Shown one piece after another: positions 26,362 through 34,077 of a stretch of 44,248 nucleotides of DNA. A program made the position numbers and the translations under genes. The DNA is from Ignavibacteriota bacterium (lineage in GTDB: Bacteria; Bacteroidota; Ignavibacteria; Kapaibacteriales; UBA2268): contig JACRLY010000034.1 in the NCBI GenBank assembly GCA_016219595.1, positions 36,420-80,667 of the forward strand, written 5' to 3'. A model generated the notes under the pieces. It had not been told where the DNA came from, ran no database searches, and was given only the letters and a program-made list of their open reading frames with translations. Within the stretch, counting starts at the first letter, position 1. Each line of letters opens with the position of its first letter.

Positions 26362-26982
26362 ATGCTCAACATTGCAAAACTTATTAATCTCGATAGACCT
26401 TTTATACTTGCTTCGCAGTCGCCGAGGCGTCAGAAGCTTCTGCATCAGCTTGGATTTGAATTTGAGGTTATCCCTGCCGATATTGACGAGGATGATTTCT
26501 CCGATGGTATTGACCCGGTTGAGCATGTTAAAGATTTGTCTTTAAAGAAATCGGAATTTATTTCTAAACAAGTTAAGAAACCTTCTATAGTTCTCGGTTC
26601 TGACACAATAGTAGTTCTTAATAATATAATTCTCAATAAACCTGTTGATAAAGCAGATGCAATCAGGATGTTAAAATTATTAAGCGGAATGACTCATATT
26701 GTCTATACCGGCATTGCTCTTGTTGATTCAGAATCCATGAAAAATAAAGTTGCAGTTCAAAAAACAAAAGTAACATTCAGGAAACTCACGGGAGATGAAA
26801 TTGAGGCTTATGTTGAAACCGGCTCCCCTATCGATAAAGCAGGCGCTTACGGAATCCAGGATGATTTCGGTGCTGTTTTTGTAAGTCATATAGATGGATG
26901 TTATTATAACATTGTCGGATTACCGCTCGAATTGCTGTATTCAACAATAAAAGAATTTCTGTCTGAATTAAGAGAAGTATAA
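26362..26982 (+). CDS. maf: Maf-family nucleoside triphosphate pyrophosphatase
   Basis: A 206-residue house-cleaning pyrophosphatase that hydrolyses non-canonical or selected nucleoside triphosphates to monophosphates. Signatures: FILASQSPRRQKLLHQLGFEF near the N-terminus, VLGSDTIVVL with the metal-binding Asp, KLLSGMTHIVYTGIAL, and DKAGAYGIQDDFGAVFVSHIDGCYYNIVGLPL near the end. It is placed 15 bp after hicA and 4 bp before plsY, probably in one transcript with plsY. Confidence 0.94.
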   Translation: MLNIAKLINLDRPFILASQSPRRQKLLHQLGFEFEVIPADIDEDDFSDGIDPVEHVKDLSLKKSEFISKQVKKPSIVLGSDTIVVLNNIILNKPVDKADAIRMLKLLSGMTHIVYTGIALVDSESMKNKVAVQKTKVTFRKLTGDEIEAYVETGSPIDKAGAYGIQDDFGAVFVSHIDGCYYNIVGLPLELLYSTIKEFLSELREV

Positions 26983-26986
26983 TTGA

Positions 26987-27607
26987 ATGGAATTAATATT
27001 AATAATAGTTATTATACTTTCTTATATAATCGGGTCAATACCCTGGGCTTATATAATTGTAAAATTATTTTACAGCGAAGACCTTCGAAAAAAAGGTACA
27101 GGCAATATTGGCGCAATGAACAGTTATGAAATAACCGGTAAAAAGTGGATTGGAATTGCCGTATTCATTCTTGATTGCATTAAAGGAATAGCCGCAGTAT
27201 TACTTGCAAGATTAATTTCAAATGATAATATAATAGATGTATCAGCATCCGGTTTCTTTGTCATTCTCGGTCATAATTTCAGTGTTTTTTTAAAATTCAA
27301 AGGGGGACGAGGCTTATCCTCTGCCGTTGGTGTATCATTGATGATTAACCCTTGGCTATTATTGTGCTGGACATTATTTTGGTTCATCGAATTCCAGTTT
27401 ATAAAAAAAGATATACATATTGCCAATATATCTGCTTCGATTCTAACTCCTGCGATTCTGCTAATTATCCCTGAGAAATTAATCATGTATTTAGGTATTA
27501 TTCCCGGTTTCACTAAAGATATTTTATTATTGCTGACAATCGCTATATGCCTGCTAATCTTAATCCGCCATTTGAAACCGATTAAAGAATTAATAAATAA
27601 AGTATAA
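26987..27607 (+). CDS. plsY: Glycerol-3-phosphate acyltransferase PlsY
   Basis: A 206-residue polytopic membrane enzyme that transfers acyl groups from acyl-phosphate to glycerol-3-phosphate, the first acylation of phospholipid synthesis. The three catalytic loops are visible: GSIPWAYI (about 16-23), KKGTGNIGAMN (about 36-46) and GHNFSVFLKFKGGRG (about 94-108), separated by hydrophobic helices. Length is normal. It starts 4 bp after the maf stop. Confidence 0.95.
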   Translation: MELILIIVIILSYIIGSIPWAYIIVKLFYSEDLRKKGTGNIGAMNSYEITGKKWIGIAVFILDCIKGIAAVLLARLISNDNIIDVSASGFFVILGHNFSVFLKFKGGRGLSSAVGVSLMINPWLLLCWTLFWFIEFQFIKKDIHIANISASILTPAILLIIPEKLIMYLGIIPGFTKDILLLLTIAICLLILIRHLKPIKELINKV

Positions 27608-27670
27608 GTTAGCTCAGACATTCAAATCATTATTACTATTTAAAATATCCGATTTCATATTTTTGCATAT

Positions 27671-30073
27671 ATGATTGAAACAAAAACAAAGGTTAAAATA
27701 ATATGTTATCACTGTGGAGATGTGTGTGCTGATGACACTATCGTGCAAGATGACAAATACTTTTGTTGTAATGGCTGTCTATTCGTTTATAATTTACTAA
27801 AGCAAAACAATCTCGATAATTTTTATAATTTGACTGATGGCAAAGGATTGCAGCCGGTATCATTTGGAAAAAATGAGTTCGAATTTCTGGATAATTCTGA
27901 AGTCATTGATAAATTTCTTACTTTTTCTATTAACGGTAAATCAAAAGTTGTGTTTAATATACCCCAGATTTATTGCAGTGCCTGTCTGTGGCTTCTCGAA
28001 CACCTTACTTTGCTCAATGAAGGAATTATTGAATCCCGAGTGAATTTCCTTACTAAAGACATTTCAATTCTGTTCGACGAAAAAATAACTTCTTTGAGAA
28101 AAGTAGTTGAATTGCTTTCTACTCTCGGATATAAACCGGAACTCAATCTTGCGAGTCTTGATTCAAAACCTAAAAGCAATCCGAATAAACCTTTATTTAT
28201 CAAAGTTGGAATTGCAGGATTTGCTTTCGGTAATATAATGCTGTTTTCCTTGCCCGAGTATCTTTCTATCGGAGCATTAGACCCTGTTCTGAAAATATTC
28301 CTCAGCTATCTTGTTTTTGCACTGTCTTTTATCTCGATTTATGCTTCGAAGGATTATTTTATTTCAGCTCTGAGAAGCATTAAGCTTAAGCACATCAACC
28401 TTGATGTTCCAATCAGTCTGGGTATTGCCGCAATATACATACGAAGTATATATGAAGTTGTTTCAGGCACAGGTCCCGGTTATTTCGATTCCATGGCAGG
28501 TCTAATTTTCTTTCTTCTATGCGGAAAAGTATTCCAAATCAAAACCTATCATTCTATTTCATTTGACAAAGATTACAAATCATATTTCCCCTTGTCAGTC
28601 ATCAAAAGAACAGTAAAAGATGAATTTATACCTGTCAGTTCAATCAGGCAGGGAGATTTACTGCTTATCAGGAATAATGAAATTATACCTGTTGATTCAG
28701 TTCTTATCTCACAACATGTTTCACTCGATTACAGTTTCATTACAGGTGAATCAAGTCCTGTTACCGTAAATAAAGGAGAAAAAATTTATTCAGGGGCTAG
28801 AAATAAGGGCAAAGCTATTGAGATTATAGCATCGAAAGAATTTAATAAAAGTTACCTTACAGAACTCTGGGATAATCACACCCGCACAAACGATAAATTG
28901 ATGAACGCATCCAAAATATCAGACGCTGCAGCTAAATATTTTTCAATTATTGTTCTTATAATTGCATTCGGCACTCTTCTGTGGTGGCTCCCTCAAAGCT
29001 ACGATAAAGCAATGTCTGCTTTCATTTCAATTCTTGTCGTTGCCTGTCCCTGTGCATTGGCTTTATCAATACCATTCACATACGGCACAGCTTTAAGATT
29101 TTTCGGTAGAAATAATTTCTTTCTTAAAAATGCCCAGGTAATTGAAAAAATATCTAAAATTGATTCAATTGTTTTTGATAAAACAGGCACTCTGACTGAT
29201 ATATCAAAAAGCACTGTTAAATATTTTGGAAGAGAATTAACCGGTATAGAAAAATCAGTCATAAAATCTGTAGTTGTCAATTCATCTCATCCTCTAAGTG
29301 CGCTGATAGGTAACTATCTTAATGATGCCGGATCATTAGTACCTGAATCATTCAACGAAATTTCAGGAAAAGGTATTGAAGCAATTATTTCTGGATTAAA
29401 TATAAAACTCGGCAGCCGTTTATGGCTTTCTGATTACTTTACGGATGATGATATACCAGAATCGAGTGTTTTGATTATAATCAATAATGATTATACGGGT
29501 TATTTTACTTTGATTTCCGAATACCGTGAAAATATCAATTCGTCAATGAAAGAGTTGGGAAAAAAATATGATTTATCGGTCATCTCCGGAGATAATGAAA
29601 GTGAGAAAAATATTCTTGAGCAAATAATGCCTAATATTTCTGAAATAAAATTCCAGCAGTTACCCAATGATAAAATTAAATTCATCGAAGACAAGAAGAA
29701 AAGAAATTCAAAAGTAATGATGATCGGAGATGGATTGAATGATGCAGGGGCTTTACTTGTCAGTGATGTTGGTATCGCAGTAACGGACAATACTTCAGGA
29801 TTTTCCCCCGGGTCTGACGGTATTCTTCAATCTGATAAATTATCCCGGCTTCCCGATTTTCTAAGTTTTGCCGGTAAAAGCGTTAAAACAGTATATTACA
29901 GCTTTGCTATTTCAATTTTCTATCACAGTATTACTTTCGCTATAGCTGCGACCGGAAATATGAATCCTGTCATTGCGGCTATCCTGATGCCCATAAGTTC
30001 AGTGAGTGTGGTATTGTTTACAGTTGGTAAAGTAAGTATTCATGCTATGAAATTATTCAAAAATAAAAAATAG
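27671..30073 (+). CDS. CcoI/FixI-like copper P1B-type ATPase
   Basis: An 800-residue heavy-metal ATPase. An N-terminal Cys-rich segment (CYHCGDVC at 12-19, CCNGC at 32-36) is the extra metal-binding domain of CcoI-like pumps, followed by an HMA-type domain with CSAC at 102-105. Then come membrane helices, the actuator TGES motif (ITGESSPV), the transmembrane CPC site (VVACPCALALS, about 457-459), the phosphorylated Asp in DKTGT (about 503), SSHPLS of the nucleotide domain and GDGLNDA. CcoI supplies copper to cbb3-type cytochrome oxidase, but no oxidase genes lie in the window, so that role is inferred from domain architecture. Confidence 0.9.
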   Translation: MIETKTKVKIICYHCGDVCADDTIVQDDKYFCCNGCLFVYNLLKQNNLDNFYNLTDGKGLQPVSFGKNEFEFLDNSEVIDKFLTFSINGKSKVVFNIPQIYCSACLWLLEHLTLLNEGIIESRVNFLTKDISILFDEKITSLRKVVELLSTLGYKPELNLASLDSKPKSNPNKPLFIKVGIAGFAFGNIMLFSLPEYLSIGALDPVLKIFLSYLVFALSFISIYASKDYFISALRSIKLKHINLDVPISLGIAAIYIRSIYEVVSGTGPGYFDSMAGLIFFLLCGKVFQIKTYHSISFDKDYKSYFPLSVIKRTVKDEFIPVSSIRQGDLLLIRNNEIIPVDSVLISQHVSLDYSFITGESSPVTVNKGEKIYSGARNKGKAIEIIASKEFNKSYLTELWDNHTRTNDKLMNASKISDAAAKYFSIIVLIIAFGTLLWWLPQSYDKAMSAFISILVVACPCALALSIPFTYGTALRFFGRNNFFLKNAQVIEKISKIDSIVFDKTGTLTDISKSTVKYFGRELTGIEKSVIKSVVVNSSHPLSALIGNYLNDAGSLVPESFNEISGKGIEAIISGLNIKLGSRLWLSDYFTDDDIPESSVLIIINNDYTGYFTLISEYRENINSSMKELGKKYDLSVISGDNESEKNILEQIMPNISEIKFQQLPNDKIKFIEDKKKRNSKVMMIGDGLNDAGALLVSDVGIAVTDNTSGFSPGSDGILQSDKLSRLPDFLSFAGKSVKTVYYSFAISIFYHSITFAIAATGNMNPVIAAILMPISSVSVVLFTVGKVSIHAMKLFKNKK

Positions 30074-30169
30074 TGAAGAGCTTTCTATTAATTATTAATT
30101 TTTCTGCATAACACTATATTTAAGAATACATATTCTTATTGATAATAAATCTCTAATGTCCGGTATATT

Positions 30170-31495
30170 TCAATTATTAATTTTAATAACTGCTTTTATT
30201 CCATCCCTGCCTTCCACTTTAACAAAATAAATACCCTGCAGAATTTCTTTAGCCGTTACTTTGAACTTGTAATATCCTCCATCTTCTAAATAATCCGTTT
30301 GAATTGTTTGAATAATTCTACCGAATATGTCGTATAAATTTATTGTCTCAACTTTCCCACATCCTTGTAACTGAAATGAAATATAATCAGAAAATGGATT
30401 CGGAAAGATTGCAATTTCATCTTCTGAAATATCTTCATCTTTTACATCTGTTGTTTTAAAAATCCTCTCATAATTTTCAGCATATTCAAATGAATTGTGG
30501 CATGTATTAACTGCATCCCAATTTATCGACCATGTCATCATCCCCCTAATTCCCGGATAGCCGGGTTTGTTTGCGAGTGTATAAAATCCGGGTTTCGGTC
30601 CCCTTCCCATCAAATAATCCAGAGCCCGCTTTACGGTTGCTGTATCGGCATATCCACCACCCGCTGAACTGCCGCATGCAGGTAAACCGATAACAATCTT
30701 ACTTTCTGGTAAACCGCGGAAAAAACCACCGGGTGTGTCGAATCCAACTATTACTTCTTCAGTCATGGCTTCGATGAAATCTTCAGTTCCCTGGTTATAT
30801 ATATTTCCGTCTATACCCCTCATCGAACCGCTGTTATAGAGTTGAATGTGAATTACTTCCAAAGAGTCCCTCAAAGCATCAATTAAAGGCAGGTAAGCCC
30901 CCCAAACTTCTGCAAAAGATTCCATGCCACCCTGAACGTTTGCAGTTTGCGGCGCAATTGTTAAAATCAATCTCTTACCGTTAGCTGAATAATAATTTTC
31001 CATTATCTTCTTTATTGCTTCAATCATATACTGAATTGGCTTATCTGTTGGATTTGATATTGTGCCTCCATTGATATAAAGCGAATTCCCTTCCAGGTCT
31101 ATGTCGATTCCTTCAAAACCATATATATTTATTATATTATTTATTGAACTTATGAATGTATTCATTTCGTTTTCATTATTCAATATTATCGGCGAATTGC
31201 CTCCCCCGATGCTTATGATAATCTTCTTGCCCTGATTTTTTAAGAAATTTATTTGATTTACAAAAGTCGAAGAATCATATTTTACCGGTTTGAATTCCAT
31301 ATCATAATCCTCAGGAGGTTTTGGAACGGCAAAAGCGGCTATAATCACATCATACCTGTTGTCAACTAATGGCAGAGGTATATATGGTGCATTGAAATCT
31401 TCCCAGTTATGCCAGTATCCTATCAGGCAAGGATTAGGGATTTGTCCGCTTGTTATTGTGTAAAATAATATAAACAGTACTATATTTTTTCTCAT
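30170..31495 (-). CDS. GH18 chitinase-like enzyme with T9SS tail
   Basis: A 441-residue secreted glycosidase: signal peptide MRKNIVLFILFYTITSG, then a GH18 barrel with substrate loop KIIISIGGGNS (about 91-101) and the catalytic DxxDxDxE signature GFEGIDIDLE, with Glu135 as proton donor. MTWSINWDAV late in the barrel is the usual Trp-containing loop of chitinases. Residues about 355-441 are a T9SS type A sorting domain (IAIFPNPFSDYI... GIYFVKVEGRDG). It probably cuts chitin-like or N-acetylglucosamine polymers outside the cell, in line with the GH20-like protein at 16642-19383. It is divergent from the cupredoxin gene. Confidence 0.92.
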   Translation of the reverse strand: MRKNIVLFILFYTITSGQIPNPCLIGYWHNWEDFNAPYIPLPLVDNRYDVIIAAFAVPKPPEDYDMEFKPVKYDSSTFVNQINFLKNQGKKIIISIGGGNSPIILNNENEMNTFISSINNIINIYGFEGIDIDLEGNSLYINGGTISNPTDKPIQYMIEAIKKIMENYYSANGKRLILTIAPQTANVQGGMESFAEVWGAYLPLIDALRDSLEVIHIQLYNSGSMRGIDGNIYNQGTEDFIEAMTEEVIVGFDTPGGFFRGLPESKIVIGLPACGSSAGGGYADTATVKRALDYLMGRGPKPGFYTLANKPGYPGIRGMMTWSINWDAVNTCHNSFEYAENYERIFKTTDVKDEDISEDEIAIFPNPFSDYISFQLQGCGKVETINLYDIFGRIIQTIQTDYLEDGGYYKFKVTAKEILQGIYFVKVEGRDGIKAVIKINN

Positions 31496-31687
31496 GCTGC
31501 ACTCCCCTTTAATCTAATATTATTCTTAATAAACGTATTAATTAAATCATATTGTTATAAAAATCCTCATATTTTAAATGAAAAACTGAGTATCAGCTAA
31601 ATAATTTATTAGTTTATATAAATAAAAATTATCCTGTTTCGTTTGTAAATCAAATATTTTCAAATCAATCGTTCAAGGGGTTATTTA

Positions 31688-32323
31688 ATGAAATACTTTA
31701 CAAATTTTAAAGATAAATTTATTGGCATATTATTTATTTTCATTATTCTAATTACTGCCAATATTTTAAATGCAAAAACATTAAATGTCAATGTCTCAAA
31801 TACAAAATTCACTCCGAAAGACATCACAATTAATGTAGGTGATACTGTAAAATGGACTAATACTCAAGGCAACCATAATGTAAACGGATCACAATCGGAA
31901 TATCCGAATAATCCGGAATCATTTGGGAATTCAGTTGCCGGTCCGGGATGGGTTTATACTCATGTTTTTACTTTAGCCGGTAAATATGATTATCAGTGCG
32001 ACCCGCATATCAATTTCGGTATGGTTGGCTCTGTTACTGTTGAGACTACCAGTGATGTACAAGTTGAAGATTTAACTGGTAAGAAATCCCTTAATATATA
32101 TCCGAATCCCGGAACAGATTACATCATAATTGAATCCGGCAATTCTACATCCGATTATGAAATTTTAATATCGGATATTATCGGGAATACACTTTTAAAA
32201 CACACAAATATTAGTTCACCAATCATGTATATTGATACACATACTTTTGAAAAAGGTATATATTTCATCAAAGTACAATGCAATGCTAACACCAGTCAAT
32301 ATGGAAGTTTTATAATAAAATAA
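31688..32323 (+). CDS. Secreted plastocyanin-like cupredoxin with T9SS tail
   Basis: A 211-residue protein with a signal peptide, a cupredoxin domain (about 31-119) and a T9SS type A sorting domain (LNIYPNPGTDYI to the end). All four type 1 copper ligands are visible: His63 (GNHNVNG), Cys104 and His107 (YQCDPH) and Met112 (GMVG). It should be a surface or extracellular blue copper electron-transfer protein. AAGGGG lies about 8 bases before the ATG. It sits 1.6 kb from a copper-transporting ATPase gene, which may be coincidental. Confidence 0.9.
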   Translation: MKYFTNFKDKFIGILFIFIILITANILNAKTLNVNVSNTKFTPKDITINVGDTVKWTNTQGNHNVNGSQSEYPNNPESFGNSVAGPGWVYTHVFTLAGKYDYQCDPHINFGMVGSVTVETTSDVQVEDLTGKKSLNIYPNPGTDYIIIESGNSTSDYEILISDIIGNTLLKHTNISSPIMYIDTHTFEKGIYFIKVQCNANTSQYGSFIIK

Positions 32324-32375
32324 TATCTGATTAATTATTTGGAAATTAGATAATTAAAATATAATAAAGGCATTC

Positions 32376-32426
32376 ATGGGTGCTGTTGCTGCCTTAGTCC
32401 TTGGATTTGTCAAGAAAGCCGAATAA
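32376..32426 (+). CDS. Possible 16-residue hydrophobic microprotein
   Basis: ATG at 32376 with AAAGG five bases upstream encodes MGAVAALVLGFVKKAE and is followed 43 bp later by a rho-independent terminator. A small hydrophobic peptide with a basic tail could be a membrane peptide, but a 16-codon ORF can arise by chance, and it may just lie in the 3' region of the cupredoxin transcript. I do not recognise a family. Confidence 0.25.
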   Translation: MGAVAALVLGFVKKAE

Positions 32427-32469
32427 TAAAATAGCACTACGATATTTCTTTTTTCAATTTCAAATTTTT

Positions 32470-32505
32470 GGGCAGATTTAATACTCTGCCCTTATTTATA
32501 TTTTT
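32470..32505 (+). terminator. Rho-independent terminator
   Basis: A GGGCAGA stem (32470-32476) pairs with TCTGCCC (32485-32491) across an 8-base loop and is followed by a T-rich tail ending TTTTT at 32505. It ends the transcript of the cupredoxin gene and/or the micro-ORF. Confidence 0.8.
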
Positions 32506-32748
32506 CTGAGCTTGTCAAAGAATCATCTCAAATCATAAATCGTTAATCCTTGTTCTTAAATATTATCAATGCAATTTACTATTTTCTATCTTCTATTTGC
32601 TATCTTCTATCTTCTTTCGTTAATCCTTGTTCTTAAATATTCCTCCCAGCTTCTGACTTCAGACTAACGGCTTCCGACTATTGACTTTTCAATTTTTCTA
32701 ATTATATTTGCTTTCGCTTAACCTTATTATTAATTCTGAAAGTGTAAT

Positions 32749-32891
32749 ATGTCTGCACCGCAGAAAATTATTTTAAATAAAATCAAACTTGCATTTAATC
32801 AAATCGAATACACCGACCGCCAAATAGAAAACTCGTCCATGAACTCTACGCATTAACCGAAGACGAAATCAAAGTGGTGGAGGGAGTCTGA
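32749..32891 (+). pseudogene. C-terminal remnant of a DNA methyltransferase / type IIG restriction enzyme
   Basis: The frame starting at 32749 reads KIKLAFNQIEYTDRQIE; from about 32830 the next frame continues KLVHELYALTEDEIKVVEGV and stops with TGA at 32889-32891. Together they match the extreme C-terminus of TaqI/Eco57I-like N6-adenine methyltransferases (TDRQIDxLVYELYGLTEEEIKIVE). One missing A in the A-run near 32829 accounts for the frame change. Only about 47 codons remain, so this is the tail of a lost restriction-modification gene. Its stop codon lies in the outer edge of the inverted repeat of the neighbouring GxxExxY unit. Confidence 0.65.
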
Positions 32892-32927
32892 ACATGGATT
32901 AAACGGATTAAAGGATTTTACGGATTT
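32890..32927 (+). repeat. Left inverted repeat of the GxxExxY unit
   Basis: Starts GAACATGGATTAAAC and continues as GGATTAAAG, GATTTTAC, GGATTT: roughly 9-bp tandem units. It is the counterpart of 33322-33360. Three further matching bases (GTC) lie outside it on both sides (32886-32888 and 33362-33364). Confidence 0.75.
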
Positions 32928-32947
32928 TAGCATTTTTATATTATAAT

Positions 32948-33292
32948 ATGGAATTAAAATACTCTGAAATAACTAGTAAGATAATTGGGGCAGCCATTGA
33001 GGTTCACAAAATACTTGGAAATGGCTTTCAGGAAGTGATTTATCAAAGAGCATTGGAATTGGAATTTAGGGAAAAGGGTATTGATTTTGTTCGTGAATTT
33101 GAAATGCCGGTATATTACAAGGATGAGCAAATTGGCACCCGCAGAGTTGATTTCCTGGTCGCAGATATCATCAGTGTAGAACTAAAAGCAATCCTGAAAC
33201 TCGAAGATGTGCATTTCGCACAGGCAATAAATTATCTGGAAGCGTATAACTTGAGATCGGATTACTTATTAATTTCGGCAGTAAAAGTTTAG
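32948..33292 (+). CDS. GxxExxY protein (PD-(D/E)XK nuclease-like fold)
   Basis: A 114-residue protein of the GxxExxY family, named for the motif seen here as GFQEVIY (Gly26, Glu29, Tyr32). The core also shows Asp68 (RRVDFLV) and, nine residues later, ELK (Glu78, Lys80), fitting the D-(x)n-ExK active site of PD-(D/E)XK nucleases, followed by the family's LKLEDVHFAQAINYLEAYNL. Length is close to the usual 120-130. Function is not established. The gene occupies nearly all the space between two inverted repeats, so it may act on those ends. The ATG follows an AT-rich stretch without a Shine-Dalgarno. Confidence 0.9.
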   Translation: MELKYSEITSKIIGAAIEVHKILGNGFQEVIYQRALELEFREKGIDFVREFEMPVYYKDEQIGTRRVDFLVADIISVELKAILKLEDVHFAQAINYLEAYNLRSDYLLISAVKV

Positions 33293-33321
33293 AATTTAAA
33301 AGATTATATAATTCTAAATTC

Positions 33322-33360
33322 AAATCCGTGTAATCTGTTAAATCAGTTTAATCCATGTTC
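33322..33360 (-). repeat. Right inverted repeat of the GxxExxY unit
   Basis: On the minus strand it starts GAACATGGATTAAAC, then TGATTTAAC, AGATTACAC, GGATTT, so each block is a 9-bp unit. It lies 30 bp after the GxxExxY stop and directly abuts the beheaded reading frame at 33364. Confidence 0.75.
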
Positions 33361-33363
33361 TGA

Positions 33364-34050
33364 CAATTTTCATTAAAAGGAACTTTATCTTCTGTTCCAT
33401 TTATCGGATCATTACTATCAGAAGCTATAACTGTATTTCTACCAAATTATAGATATGCTCGATATGATGCATATATAAAAATATTATCAACAAAATTTTC
33501 ATCATTTGATTTATTTAATATAAAAAAACAATTTGATAATGAAGAATTTATTGATTTAATTGAAGATAGCATAAGATATGCTATTAAAGCGATATCAATT
33601 GATAGAAAAGAATATATTGCATCTATTGTTAAAAATAGCATTAGTAATGAAAATATTGATTTTCTTAGAGACAAATATTTATTATCATTATTAAGTGAAT
33701 TAAATGATATTGAAATTATTATATTACAATATTATCATAAGAATCGATATTTAGGTGGTGGTAATGAATTTTATAAAAAACATAAAGATATTCTCGACTC
33801 GGATAGAGTAACCTTACGTTCTTCAAATGAAAAGCATGAACAAGCATTGATTTATAAAAATTATAAGCAACATTTAGTTCGTCTCGGTCTTTTAGATGAG
33901 ACATTTGAAGACCCTCCATTTATTAAAAATATTCAAGGTCCCAACATGGATTATAAAACAGGGAAAATAAAATCAAAGGATTTTAGAATTAATAATTTTG
34001 GTGAATATTTTTTAAAATATCTTGATTTGACTGATGAAGAAAAAATCTAA
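33364..34050 (+). pseudogene. 5'-truncated gene of unknown function, 228 codons left
   Basis: From the TGA at 33361-33363 the frame is open for 228 codons to a TAA at 34048, with no ATG before codon 195. It opens with a hydrophobic PFIGSLLSEAITVFLPNYRYARY and continues as a charged helical protein (DNEEFIDLIEDSIRYA, SIVKNSISNENIDFLRDKYLLSLLSELNDIEIIILQYY), ending IKSKDFRINNFGEYFLKYLDL, like a winged-helix-type tail. I do not recognise a named family. The start codon and N-terminus are missing exactly at the edge of the GxxExxY unit. It is markedly more AT-rich than the core genes, suggesting foreign origin. Confidence 0.6.
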
Positions 34051-34077
34051 ATATTAATTCTGTGAATTTCTTAATGT

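Larger units (their letters stand above)
32327..32747. other. Gene-poor stretch with a micro-ORF, a terminator and short direct repeats
   Basis: About 420 bases after the cupredoxin gene contain a possible 16-codon ORF (32376-32426), a rho-independent terminator (32470-32505), and a perfect 24-bp direct repeat (32541-32564 and 32628-32651, beginning CGTTAATCC). The repeat copies are separated by pyrimidine-rich TCTATCTTCT-like low-complexity sequence. Confidence 0.6.
32890..33360 (+). mobile_element. Putative 471-bp element: GxxExxY gene bounded by inverted repeats
   Basis: A 38-bp left end (32890-32927) and a 39-bp right end (33322-33360) are imperfect inverted repeats (about 33 matches in 39 columns). 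The outer 15 bases (GAACATGGATTAAAC) are identical, and the only gene lies between them. Each end is itself built from four tandem units of about 9 bp of the type GGATTWAAC. To the left is a methyltransferase remnant, to the right a gene lacking its 5' end, as expected for an insertion with loss of flanking DNA. No transposase is present and I see no clear target duplication. That it moves is inference. Confidence 0.55.

Noticed and set aside
27671..32323. Copper ATPase and cupredoxin considered as one copper system
   Set aside because: A divergently placed GH18 gene separates them and no shared regulatory site is visible; proximity alone is weak.
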